From assembly GCF_003667825.1 (NCBI RefSeq), contig NZ_CP033043.1:3598001-3662000 (forward strand): a stretch of 64,000 bases of DNA, given 5' to 3'. The translations under genes were made by a program, and so were the position numbers. The DNA is from Metabacillus litoralis (GTDB lineage: Bacteria > Bacillota > Bacilli > Bacillales > Bacillaceae). Positions 16,321 through 25,943 of this stretch are shown here, one piece after another. The notes below the pieces were generated by a model. The model did not search any database, was not told the origin of the DNA, and saw only the letters and a list, made by a program, of their open reading frames with translations. Every line of letters begins with the position of its first letter. Within the stretch, counting starts at the first letter, position 1.

Positions 16321-19023
16321 TTAACTCTTACTGTATTCCATACTACTTTTATCATACAAGATGTAATACCCGTTTCCAATCTCTAATTTATTTCCATCTG
16401 TATTGGAGATAAACAGCTCTTCACCTGCTGATAAAGTAAGAACAGGTTCTTCTTCACCATATTTGTAAAGCTCCGTATCACCCAGTAGCTTGACTGCACC
16501 AGTAAAATAGGTCACTTCTGCGGATTTAGCAATCGTATAACCATTACCAACATCATACTTTTCATTATCATAGTTAAACACCTTAATTTCTTCTCCAGGG
16601 AGCATCATTCTAAATGGCTCGCCGGTAGGAGTATAAATTTGAGTCGGTATACTCGTAAACACTCTACCAATATAGGCAGATGTTTTTGAAGCCTCATGAT
16701 AAATATAATAGCCGCCACCAGTATGATAATATTGGCCTTCTAAACCGTATACTCTAAATGCTTGCTTAGATTGTAGGTTTTTATACGGCACCATATTTCC
16801 TGCTACCTTTTTATAAAGAACAACAGGTTTTTTCGTATAAACACGCGCAATTGGGAATGGTGATTCAGTTACTGTGACATGTGGCAGTTGAATTTGCGTC
16901 GGCTCAATCGCCTTGTCATTCGTTAACTTAGATTGCTTCACTCTCCACAAGTTAGCTCCACTATTAAAGTATAAGTAGCCATCATTACCTTTAGCTAATG
17001 TATTTACATCACCTTGTCTAAAAATCTTAATCGAAAAATTAGTAAGACTTACCTTAAATAGTGTATTTTGAACAGTTCCATATAAATAACCATCTTCACC
17101 ATCAATTAATGATTCATTCTTCCCCATTCCTAATACACTCTCAGGAATGATCGGATAAATATCAATTCGTTCTGGTTCAACTTCAGGTTCAGGCTTGGAA
17201 TCTGTTTCCGGATTTGTTTCTGTATCTTCCTCAGTATCTGTTTCAGTATCTTCTTCCGTTTCCGGCTCAGGCTCTGGGGCAGACTCTACTCGTGGATAAT
17301 ACACAATAAACTTATTATCAACGATTCCAAATATCTTCCCATCTTCATCCCATTTTAATGCAGAAACCATGATGCTGTATCCGTTAGAAATTGATACTTC
17401 TTCAGCTGTATAAGTCTCTTGATTTAAGTCGATTTTAAAAATACTCGCACTATCCTCGGTTTTTACACCTGTGCCATCATAAACAGACGTACCAGCATAT
17501 AAAATATTCTTTTCTTTATCATATGTAGCTGATACAACACTTTGTCCTTCTTTTAATACGATTTGGTCTATGATTTCTTGATTTTTCGTATCATAAATCG
17601 TCACTAAACCTGAATGTTCTCCTCGTTTTGGAACAGAGCCGATGAATAAACGGTTGTTTTCATCATCTGCGACAAGAGCTGATGGACGAGATTGACCATC
17701 ACTTGATAATGAAAGAATTTTTTTCGGATTCGTTCCTTTACTCCATACTTCAGTTGGATCATATTCGTAAATATCGCCATTAGGATATGTTCCAAAATAT
17801 AGCTTTCCGTTGGATTCAGTGATTCCTTCTACTTGTCCAATTCCACTAAAGGTTTGATTCATGGCGATAGACGGAGTATATCTAGATAAATAGCCAGAAA
17901 TAAACCCTGAGCTATAAATATCGCCTGTTGAACTACTTCCGATTCGAAAAATTTCAACAAACTGTGGTGGAAGCTTTAATACAGTTAATGAGAACCGATC
18001 AGTTTGATAATTATAGTCATAAAATTTACCGAGATTTCCTGCCAATCCAATTACTTTACCTTCATCCGGAATGATATCTAGTGACACAGCACTGGATCCG
18101 TTTAAATCTGATTGGATTTCTTTACTCGATTTTGATACATAGTTGTATTCGTATAAAGATCCTTTTAAGCTGTAAAATACAGTTGTCGCATTTGCCTTCT
18201 TTTGTGAAACCCCTCTAGAATCAGCCTTAAACTGATTTACCATTTCATCTGTTTCAAGATCATAATGAAGGATCTCATTTGTTCCTTCCATCTTTGCGAA
18301 CAACTGTCCGTCTACGATATCAAGATCATAAACAGATGAGCTAGATTTTGTATAGTCTTCTAAAAGATTTGTTTTTTCATTTGTAATTAAGTTCCACTTA
18401 ATCAGTGCTGCAGGTGATCCAACTCCTACATATAAGGTATCCTCAGCTTCATCATAAACAACGCTTCTCGCATATTGTCTACCTTGCATTACTGTGCCAA
18501 AATCTTTAAAGCCTTCTTCTTGATTGTAAGAAAATACTCGACCACCATAAGAAGTAACACCAAATAATCGATCATTTTTCTCATCGTAATTCAAATCCCA
18601 AATAACAGTGTCCGAATTCGTAGTTGCCTTACCAAGGTCTTCTAGGTTATTCGTTAGTAAATCATATTTGTACACATGTTCATTTGGAGTTGTTCCAATG
18701 TAAACCTGTCCGTCAGAAGTTGCTTCAATTGACCAAGCAGCCTTTGCTCCTTCAAGTTCCTTTAAATCAATCACTTTCTTTGTTTGATAATCTACTACCG
18801 CTACTTTTGCAGGCTCTCCTTGTAACAGAGCTACATAATACGTTTTCCCTTGAACGGTAACACTTTTTCCTCTAATTACATTTAAATACTCTACTTTAGG
18901 ACCCAAATTCTCGAAATTTGACTCCTCAGAATTCGAGGCAGCTTGTCCCTTAATAGATGGTATAATGAAGCTTATACACATGATTAACAAACCCAAATAA
19001 ATAACTCTCCTAAAATTAAACAA
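16321..19023 (-). CDS. Secreted beta-propeller protein with C-terminal module B repeats
   Basis: 900 residues from a TTG start (a GGAG lies 9 bases before it), which gives a complete signal peptide RRVIYLGLLIMCISFIIPS. Residues about 45-600 are repeated beta-propeller blades (WSIEATSDGQVYIGTTPNE, VIWDLNYD). An acidic Pro/Glu/Thr linker (about 600-640) and a further blade-like part lead to three module B repeats (about 725-895). The propeller is plainly homologous to that of the gene at 21616, which lacks module B and instead has N-terminal module A. No catalytic motif was recognised; a binding or scaffold role is possible. Confidence 0.85.
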   Translation of the reverse strand: MFNFRRVIYLGLLIMCISFIIPSIKGQAASNSEESNFENLGPKVEYLNVIRGKSVTVQGKTYYVALLQGEPAKVAVVDYQTKKVIDLKELEGAKAAWSIEATSDGQVYIGTTPNEHVYKYDLLTNNLEDLGKATTNSDTVIWDLNYDEKNDRLFGVTSYGGRVFSYNQEEGFKDFGTVMQGRQYARSVVYDEAEDTLYVGVGSPAALIKWNLITNEKTNLLEDYTKSSSSVYDLDIVDGQLFAKMEGTNEILHYDLETDEMVNQFKADSRGVSQKKANATTVFYSLKGSLYEYNYVSKSSKEIQSDLNGSSAVSLDIIPDEGKVIGLAGNLGKFYDYNYQTDRFSLTVLKLPPQFVEIFRIGSSSTGDIYSSGFISGYLSRYTPSIAMNQTFSGIGQVEGITESNGKLYFGTYPNGDIYEYDPTEVWSKGTNPKKILSLSSDGQSRPSALVADDENNRLFIGSVPKRGEHSGLVTIYDTKNQEIIDQIVLKEGQSVVSATYDKEKNILYAGTSVYDGTGVKTEDSASIFKIDLNQETYTAEEVSISNGYSIMVSALKWDEDGKIFGIVDNKFIVYYPRVESAPEPEPETEEDTETDTEEDTETNPETDSKPEPEVEPERIDIYPIIPESVLGMGKNESLIDGEDGYLYGTVQNTLFKVSLTNFSIKIFRQGDVNTLAKGNDGYLYFNSGANLWRVKQSKLTNDKAIEPTQIQLPHVTVTESPFPIARVYTKKPVVLYKKVAGNMVPYKNLQSKQAFRVYGLEGQYYHTGGGYYIYHEASKTSAYIGRVFTSIPTQIYTPTGEPFRMMLPGEEIKVFNYDNEKYDVGNGYTIAKSAEVTYFTGAVKLLGDTELYKYGEEEPVLTLSAGEELFISNTDGNKLEIGNGYYILYDKSSMEYSKS

Positions 19024-19480
19024 AATCTCCTACTCCTCGACGAAATTTGATAGTCTCTTTCTACCTTTTATTCTATGTGACTTTCCTAATATTTTAAAGG
19101 GATTTATTGTTAAACTTTATGGAACATTTTGTTAATAGTTATGTTAATTAACGTTTTTTTCTAAATAAATTTTATATAAAAACCATAATAAACCCTTGAT
19201 TTTTCTAGAAGTCCTTATTTTTTTCCCCACTGAAAAATAAAGAAAAAACTTTCTTAATAAATTGTGAAAAAACAGCATAATTTTCCCTGAAATGTGGTAA
19301 AATAGTCTTTGTTCCCGTGGTTTCATAAATATGGTAGTATTCCATATTGTTGGACGGCTTTCCATAATTATGACATCATTTTCGTTTTACTATAGGGTTT
19401 GGATTTTTCTTTTAGACAAGTGTATGATTAACATAAAGGCCTCCAAGTGGAGGTCTTTATGTTGATACCTATTTTTCATC
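19024..19480. other. Intergenic region with a terminator-like hairpin
   Basis: 457 bases between two minus-strand genes. The right end has a long hairpin: AACATAAAGGCCTCC (19430-19444) pairs with GGAGGTCTTTATGTT (19449-19463) with one G-T pair and an AAGT loop, 18 bases past the GH18 stop; the U-tail is poor. The left part is AT-rich and presumably holds the promoter of the propeller gene (a TAGAAT is at about 19073), but no convincing -35. Nothing else seen. Confidence 0.55.
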
Positions 19481-21502
19481 TTAATGTCTCACAAACGAAG
19501 CTAAATTCCGATCAATTTTTATATAATATCCTCCACCAACGTAAAATCTGTCACCATCAATACTGTAAACTCGGATATATTCATCAGGACGAATTTGTCT
19601 GTGTACCGCCCCATTCGGTTTATATAAAGTTAGATAGCTTTTTGGCTTTAAAAACCCCTCATAAAATAACACATTGTCAGTTGGTTTGATATAATAGCCC
19701 CCACCAACATTATACTTATTTTCATCATAGGAAAATACCTTTATTGCTTCCCCTTTTTCTAAGTACCGATAAAACGTACCATCCGGCTTATATAACACTT
19801 CCCGATTCTTTATCAATAACCGCCCAATGTGAAGACTCATTCGGTCTGTTTTTTCTATATAATATCCACCGCCAACATCATATTTATTTCCTTGAGCGCC
19901 AAACACATTAATCACTTCGCCTTTTTTGAGCAGCTTATAATTAAAATAGGAACCATTTGGCTGCTTTTTTAGTAGCTGTGTATCTTCCTTTAAGTACAGC
20001 CTTCCAATAATCTGGCCATGGTTTGTCGGAAGAGTTGTATTTGGAATAATGATCGGTGTATTTTCTTCGTTAGGAACCAAATAAAGAAGTTGTCCGATAT
20101 AAATAACATCTGTCGTTAACGAGTTGTACTCCTTTAGCTGTGTAACTGTTAATCCAAACTTTTTGGCAATACTAGATAATGTATCTCCTCCACGGACAAC
20201 GTAGGTTGTGCTATCCCCTGCTGGCTCCTCCACAGCTGGACTTTGATCACTATCGACTGTTGTAGTATGGGTTGTTAACCAAGCTCGATAATTCTCCCAT
20301 ATACTCGGGTCCTCTTGCCCTAGACTCCAGCTTCCTGTTCCCTTTAAACCATACTTATGAACTAAATTCACTTTTGCTTGAATGGACCTTTCATTTTCAT
20401 ACCAAAGATGATAAGTACCAGCGGTTAATGTTCTTCCCGCCACCGTCATAATTGGATCTGTTGATTTTACTTCAAAAGTCATCATCGGTGACTGACTTTT
20501 TGTATCATAGGTTGTAGTTGTTTTATATTTACTTGTAATTTCACTTACCCTGCTATTTGATAGTCCATAGCCTCCATAACTTTCTCCTTGCTTCCAGTAA
20601 CGACCGTAAAAAGGAATTCCAAGCACAATTTTTTCTGGAGAAACCTCTTCACCTAATGCATACTTAATCGAGTTTTCTACAAACGAAAGACTTGCGACAG
20701 GACCCTCAGGACTTCCCTGAAAGCTTTCATCATAGGCCATTATCATAATATAGCTGGAGTATTGGGCTAGCTGTTTATAATCATAGGAGCCGTGCCAGCC
20801 TTTATTCCACCCATAAGGATTGGCCGCTACTGCAACAGAAACCTCCTTATCTGCAGGTATCTTCTCTCTTAGTAGTCGAACTAAGTCGGTATAATTGTCC
20901 CGATCAACATCTGTTACATTTTCTATATCAACCTGAACTCCATCTAAATTGTAAGTAACGATTGCATCTGCAATTTGTTGAGACAGCTGTTCACGATTAG
21001 CTAATGCTGTTCTCCCTAATGTCCGATCCCAGTGATTACTTAAGAATGGCACAACCTTAATCCCACGATTATGCATTTCGTTTACAAATGTTTTATCAAC
21101 TTGAGATGTTAATTTTAATGAGCCATCACTATTCAAATCAAAATAGCTTGGAGAAACAAGATTAAGGTTTCCACCCGTGCGATCAATCTGACTTATGTAG
21201 CTTTTGGTATTCCCAAAGTACAAATATGTCATATTAAAATCAGCAACATGTGCCGAAGCTTTTTGCGTCGTATGAAGAGAAAAAGCTGAAACAAGTACAA
21301 CTCCTGCTACAACCTTTACTGTCGCATGTTTAATATCCGGAAAACGTTTTTGAATATATTCCTTTGCCGTTGCATGTAAATCATCTATTTTCCCTTTAAA
21401 TCCTAATTCACTAGAAAACTCTGTTGAAAAAGAATCTAAATAAAGAGTAATCACAACTTCATTGTCCGTCGTTATGATTTTATGTCGTTCAAATAATTCC
21501 AT
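19481..21502 (-). CDS. GH18 glycosidase with LysM and module B repeats
   Basis: 673 residues from the ATG at 21502 (GGGAG 8 bases upstream; in-frame codons before it overlap that site). Residues 1-60 are a charged, probably cytoplasmic segment before one membrane segment (62-80), unlike the cleaved signals of its neighbours. GH18 barrel about 88-410 with DGVQVDIE (187-194), the DxxDxDxE-like catalytic motif ending in the acid Glu. One LysM (VVRGGDTLSSIAKKFG, about 440-483). Three module B repeats end the protein (YDVGGGYYIE, YNVGGGYYIK, FYVGGGYYIK). Related Bacillus GH18-LysM enzymes act on peptidoglycan or chitin-like glycans. It carries two kinds of wall binder. Confidence 0.88.
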   Translation of the reverse strand: MELFERHKIITTDNEVVITLYLDSFSTEFSSELGFKGKIDDLHATAKEYIQKRFPDIKHATVKVVAGVVLVSAFSLHTTQKASAHVADFNMTYLYFGNTKSYISQIDRTGGNLNLVSPSYFDLNSDGSLKLTSQVDKTFVNEMHNRGIKVVPFLSNHWDRTLGRTALANREQLSQQIADAIVTYNLDGVQVDIENVTDVDRDNYTDLVRLLREKIPADKEVSVAVAANPYGWNKGWHGSYDYKQLAQYSSYIMIMAYDESFQGSPEGPVASLSFVENSIKYALGEEVSPEKIVLGIPFYGRYWKQGESYGGYGLSNSRVSEITSKYKTTTTYDTKSQSPMMTFEVKSTDPIMTVAGRTLTAGTYHLWYENERSIQAKVNLVHKYGLKGTGSWSLGQEDPSIWENYRAWLTTHTTTVDSDQSPAVEEPAGDSTTYVVRGGDTLSSIAKKFGLTVTQLKEYNSLTTDVIYIGQLLYLVPNEENTPIIIPNTTLPTNHGQIIGRLYLKEDTQLLKKQPNGSYFNYKLLKKGEVINVFGAQGNKYDVGGGYYIEKTDRMSLHIGRLLIKNREVLYKPDGTFYRYLEKGEAIKVFSYDENKYNVGGGYYIKPTDNVLFYEGFLKPKSYLTLYKPNGAVHRQIRPDEYIRVYSIDGDRFYVGGGYYIKIDRNLASFVRH

Positions 21503-21567
21503 GGATGACACTCCCACTGACAGATATTATTGATTAGCCTGTACAATATCTCTTATTTTATGAATAA

Positions 21568-21604
21568 AAAACACCTTGTATTTGTAAGGAATACAAGGTG
21601 TTTT
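21568..21604 (-). terminator. Terminator of the module A propeller gene
   Basis: AAAACACCTTGTATT (21568-21582) pairs with AATACAAGGTGTTTT (21590-21604) around a 7-base loop, with a U-tail on the minus strand, 12 bases past the stop. Confidence 0.9.
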
Positions 21605-21615
21605 ACTAAATCATA

Positions 21616-23997
21616 TTAAAGGGAGTACTTCCACAAACTAACTCCATCATGAAAATAAATCGTTCCATCTGGAGATTGAATCACTTGTTTTACATCTCGT
21701 TTTTGACGTAAATAGGTGAGTCTATGATTTTTCGGATTCATTTTGAAGATCGTTCCTTCGACAACTCCGTAGAGGTATCCGTCTTTTCCTATTAATAAGG
21801 AACCATTTGGTGAATGACCTGAAACATCGTTCACAATTTTCTTGCTGAACACGACACCTTTAGCAGGATGGTAAGCATAAAGAATTTCATCTGCTAATCC
21901 CCAAATCATTCCGTCATTTGCCACAGCAAGAGCTGAATAAAAACGGATATTTTTAAATGGCATCTTTAATATAACAGGGGCTGCATTTGCATTATTCGCA
22001 GCAACTGTAAACAATGTTGCGTTCGTTTTAGCAGGATCTACATTTGGTTTTCCAAAAATAGATGTTCCTCCATAGATTTTTCCCTGGGATTTTGAATATG
22101 ATAATGACACAATGCTCTGATCTTTAATCAGCTGATTTTTAACTGTGGCTTTATTCGAACCAACATCAAGAATCGCTAACGCTCCACCACTATACCCTGA
22201 ACGTGGTGTTGTTCCGATATATAATTTATTTGTATTCGGAAGATGAAGAACAGCACTTGGTCGATCTTGCCCATATCCACTTAAATTAAGAAGCTCTCTA
22301 GATGTACCAGTAGATCGGTTGTACTCAATCATCTTCGCTTGCGGATAAACACCCAAATACATCTTATCGTTAATATAAGCAGAGCCTTCTACCTGACCAG
22401 TTGTTCCTTTTACCTCGGTTTTCTTCGTGCTCGGTGAATAAATACCAAGACTACCATTTAAAAATCCACTGCTAAACACATTTCCCTGACCATCAGAACC
22501 AATATGATGTAATTCAATCGGTTGGGCAGGTAGAGTCATTAAATCATGTTGAAATTGCTGACTGTCTAAATCATACGTAAAATAACGCTCATTACTACCT
22601 AATTTGCCCACAAGTGTATCGTTATCGATAAAATCAAAGGAAACAATTGTACCCGGAACCTTACGATCTACCAAAAGCTTACGTTCCTTCGTTGTTAAGT
22701 TAAACGAATAGATCGAATTTTGATAGCCATAGTACACAACATTTCCTCTAGGCGATTTCGCGGATACACCAAAAGAGTCTGCTGCAAATTCACCAAGATA
22801 TTTCCTTGAATTCACGTCATAGTATAAAATCTTTCCGCTTGGATTTACCTTCACAAACAAAAGATTGTCAACAACATCTAAAGCTTGAATGTTCTTTTCA
22901 TTTTTATAAGCACTCGGTAAGAGCAGCTCTTTTTTTCTCGTTTTCACATTAAGTGCAACAAGCTCTGCCGGAGAACCTAAGCCAACAAAGAGATAATCAT
23001 TGTCTCCATAAGCAACACTCTTCGCATCCTTTTTACCTGAAAGAATCGTGCCGTAATCATAAAAGCCTTTGCCATCAACAAATTTAAAGGCCTTTCCTTC
23101 ATTTGAAGTAACACCATAAAACGCATTGCTTGAGCTTGAATAATCAAGATCCCAAATAACCGTGTTATTTTCTGTTGTAGCTTTTCCAATTTTCGTAAGC
23201 TGTTTTTTGTTCACATCGTATTTGTATAATAATTCGTTTGGTGTGGTTCCGATGAAAAACGTACCTGCAGGACCTTCTTTAATTGACCAGCCTGCCGTTG
23301 TGTTCGCAAGAGGTTCTACGTCAACTAGTTCTTTTGTATAAAGATTTGTTACAGCTAACGTCGCCGGAAGTCCTTGTAGAACAGATAGCATAAGGTGTTC
23401 TCCATTTGAGCTCGTGCCAAACGTTGCAACTGATACATTAATATTTGTTAATTGAGGACCTAACTTTTGAACAAGATTCGTATTTTTTACTCGATTTTCC
23501 GTTTTCGTTAAAAACGTTGTAACGGAAGCCGGCAGTTGTGCATAGCCTCCAGCTTTTTTAATATCAACGGCTCTTTTCTTTAAACGCTCTAATTTCTTTA
23601 AATCACTTGTTGCTTTTTGTCCATTCCCATCAAAGTAAGATCTTTCGATGATATCCAATAATCTAATTTGTGATACTTCATAAATCACTCGTTCTTTTGT
23701 TATTTTTGATGGCTTTACATATTTGTTAAGTAGCTTTGAACGAGTAGAGCTCCCGGATACCTTACCAATTGCCCGCTCCGTTTTGGTGATATATGCTGTG
23801 AAATCGTTATAAAGCATATCAATTGTTTCCAGGTCACCTTTGTTGATAGCTGCCTCCATATTGGCGCGCCTTTGCAGCAGCATACTCCCTACATTTTCAG
23901 CATCTTTAAGTGCAGTATTTGCTGCATGTGTTGGATACGAGAATGAAAAAAGTGATAGAAATAAAATAATAGATAGTAGTGCTTTTGCTGTTCGCAT
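21616..23997 (-). CDS. Secreted beta-propeller protein with N-terminal module A
   Basis: 793 residues. Signal peptide 1-25. Module A about 30-165 (AIGKVSGSSTRSKL, VKPSKITKERVIYEVS, LERLKKRAVDIKKAG). The rest is a beta-propeller whose blades match the protein at 16321 segment by segment: both have an AxWSI..G.....IGTTPNE stretch, GKATT, a VIWDL.Y stretch, and VGxGSPA. It ends with the propeller, without module B. GGAGG precedes the ATG by 7 bases. Ligand unknown. Comparison of this pair shows the same effector joined to different anchors at opposite ends. Confidence 0.87.
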   Translation of the reverse strand: MRTAKALLSIILFLSLFSFSYPTHAANTALKDAENVGSMLLQRRANMEAAINKGDLETIDMLYNDFTAYITKTERAIGKVSGSSTRSKLLNKYVKPSKITKERVIYEVSQIRLLDIIERSYFDGNGQKATSDLKKLERLKKRAVDIKKAGGYAQLPASVTTFLTKTENRVKNTNLVQKLGPQLTNINVSVATFGTSSNGEHLMLSVLQGLPATLAVTNLYTKELVDVEPLANTTAGWSIKEGPAGTFFIGTTPNELLYKYDVNKKQLTKIGKATTENNTVIWDLDYSSSSNAFYGVTSNEGKAFKFVDGKGFYDYGTILSGKKDAKSVAYGDNDYLFVGLGSPAELVALNVKTRKKELLLPSAYKNEKNIQALDVVDNLLFVKVNPSGKILYYDVNSRKYLGEFAADSFGVSAKSPRGNVVYYGYQNSIYSFNLTTKERKLLVDRKVPGTIVSFDFIDNDTLVGKLGSNERYFTYDLDSQQFQHDLMTLPAQPIELHHIGSDGQGNVFSSGFLNGSLGIYSPSTKKTEVKGTTGQVEGSAYINDKMYLGVYPQAKMIEYNRSTGTSRELLNLSGYGQDRPSAVLHLPNTNKLYIGTTPRSGYSGGALAILDVGSNKATVKNQLIKDQSIVSLSYSKSQGKIYGGTSIFGKPNVDPAKTNATLFTVAANNANAAPVILKMPFKNIRFYSALAVANDGMIWGLADEILYAYHPAKGVVFSKKIVNDVSGHSPNGSLLIGKDGYLYGVVEGTIFKMNPKNHRLTYLRQKRDVKQVIQSPDGTIYFHDGVSLWKYSL

Positions 23998-24116
23998 GTT
24001 TACCTCCTACATTTACTACAATGTGTCCCTTTTTTTCTAATAATAGGATAATTATACTATTACACTATTTAGGTTTCTATCGTTTTATGTTGAAAAGGTG
24101 CAAACCCATAAAAAAT

Positions 24117-24142
24117 AACAGAGAGCGTCTTTGCTCTCTGTT
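24117..24142 (-). terminator. Terminator of the ankyrin gene
   Basis: AACAGAGAGC (24117-24126) and GCTCTCTGTT (24133-24142), 6-base loop; the preceding A-run is a U-tail on the minus strand. It starts 7 bases past the stop. Confidence 0.85.
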
Positions 24143-24149
24143 ACATCTA

Positions 24150-25751
24150 TTATCTATAGGAATCTAATAAAGCCACCATCGCCTCATAATTTTCATAATC
24201 AGCAGAAGGCATATCAAAAACAGTTAAACCACTTCCATCAACAAGTGTTGTATCTGCTCCGTTTTCAAGTAGGACTCTAGCTGTTTCAACATGATTATAA
24301 GAAGCAGCCCACATAAGTGCAGTTTGTCCCATTTGATCTTGTGCATTAAAATCGGCACCAGAATTAATCAAAAGTTGAGTAATTTCCGGTCTTTCATGAC
24401 CAGCTGCATACATTAACGGTGTACGCTGGAACACATTATCATCGACATTCACATAGCTCGCATCAAAATGGTTGTCTAAGAAATATTGAACAATCTCAAT
24501 ATTGTTGCCAATAATCGCACTGCCCATTGCATCTTGTCCATGTATATTCGTTTGTAATGGATCGGCTCCGTGATCAATTAGTAATTTAACAATATCCACA
24601 TTTGAATACTCAGCAGCATATTGAAGAACAAGCATGTCCGAATTAATCGTGTTATCTGTTACAACAAGTTCATTTAAGTTAAATGTGTTCTCAGTAAGAA
24701 GAGTTTGAACAGTCGTTGTGTCACTATTTGAAATGGCTGACCAAAGTTCATTAACAGCATCACCCGTGTCTACTGGAAGCTCTCCTCCATTAACCAACAA
24801 GTTAAGATAATCAGTTAACCCAAATTCCATATTCCTTAAATACTCTTCAATTGCTACAAGCTCTGCATAACCACCGGTAGCTTTGATTTCGACTGCTCTA
24901 TTTTTTAATCTTTCAAGTTTAGCAAATTCTTTTTGTGCTTTTTCTGTATCAGAATTTAAATACAAGTCATCAGAAATCATATTTAATAAACGATATTGGG
25001 AAATTTCATAAATTGTGCGTTCAATTTCCATTTTTACGGGTAGTACATAGAATTCATCAAGCTCAGCACGGTATGCTTTTCCTGCTACCTTCCCAATTTT
25101 TTGTTGAGTTAGCTTCATTTGCTTTGTTAGGTTGTTGTATAGTTCGTTTGCCATGTCAATATCTTCATAATAATCAATAGCATCACTATATTCGTAAAGA
25201 AGTTCACTTAAATAAAAGCCTTGTAAATCAGCTTCCCAATATCTTAAGTCCTGGTCAATAACCGCTGGCAATGCTGCATAACCACCGGCTTGTTTAATTG
25301 CTACTGCGCGTTGTTTTAACCGCTCAAGCTTCGCCGTGTTTCTTTCAACTTTTCCAAATTCATAATTAAAAATATTTTCTATAATAACATCCATTAATCG
25401 AGATTGAGACACCTCATAGATCGTACGCTCAACAGCTATTTTTGCGGGAACTAAGTATGTTTGTGCTAACCTTTCACGATTCGAAGCTCCTGATACCTTT
25501 CCGATCTTAATCTCTAGCTGACGAATTTCACTTGTTAACGTATCATAAAACATGTCAATCGTAATAAGCTCACCTTTATTAATAGCATTGTTATAAATTG
25601 ATAGAATCGCATTTAACGATCTACCTTGCTCCACAGCTGCATCATAGTTGGTATGACTTTGAGCTGCTAAGGCAGTTGTTTCAGTTGCTAATGGACTAAT
25701 AGGGCTTACAAGTAAACCTACGGATAAAGCAATAATCGGTAATTTTTTCAA
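24150..25751 (-). CDS. Secreted ankyrin-repeat protein with two module A copies
   Basis: 533 residues from a TTG start 8 bases after GAGGAG. Signal peptide 1-30. Two module A copies in tandem (about 35-165 and 180-310; KIGKVSGASNR and KIGKVAGKAYR, each with a VERTIYEVSQ or IERTIYEISQ helix). Residues about 330-533 hold about five ankyrin repeats (LLIDHGADPLQTN, LLINSGADFNAQD, VLLENGADTTLVD). Exported ankyrin proteins are uncommon in Bacillaceae; the repeats normally bind other proteins. The target is unknown. Confidence 0.87.
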   Translation of the reverse strand: MKKLPIIALSVGLLVSPISPLATETTALAAQSHTNYDAAVEQGRSLNAILSIYNNAINKGELITIDMFYDTLTSEIRQLEIKIGKVSGASNRERLAQTYLVPAKIAVERTIYEVSQSRLMDVIIENIFNYEFGKVERNTAKLERLKQRAVAIKQAGGYAALPAVIDQDLRYWEADLQGFYLSELLYEYSDAIDYYEDIDMANELYNNLTKQMKLTQQKIGKVAGKAYRAELDEFYVLPVKMEIERTIYEISQYRLLNMISDDLYLNSDTEKAQKEFAKLERLKNRAVEIKATGGYAELVAIEEYLRNMEFGLTDYLNLLVNGGELPVDTGDAVNELWSAISNSDTTTVQTLLTENTFNLNELVVTDNTINSDMLVLQYAAEYSNVDIVKLLIDHGADPLQTNIHGQDAMGSAIIGNNIEIVQYFLDNHFDASYVNVDDNVFQRTPLMYAAGHERPEITQLLINSGADFNAQDQMGQTALMWAASYNHVETARVLLENGADTTLVDGSGLTVFDMPSADYENYEAMVALLDSYR

Positions 25752-25943
25752 CAGACGATCTCCTCTACGGTAAAAATAAATAATAGATTACTTCGTCATT
25801 TTATCATGCAAGCACTACTTTAGAATTAGGATTTCATTCCCATTTATCTACTAGATCCTTTCCTAAGCAACTTTAAATATTTTCATTTTATGGTAATATA
25901 TTCATAGGTTTATTGAATTATATTTCATAGGAGGATTCAACCA

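Noticed and set aside
19144..19365. 73-residue minus-strand frame in the gap before the GH18 gene
   Set aside because: No ribosome site, low-complexity content typical of AT-rich intergenic DNA.
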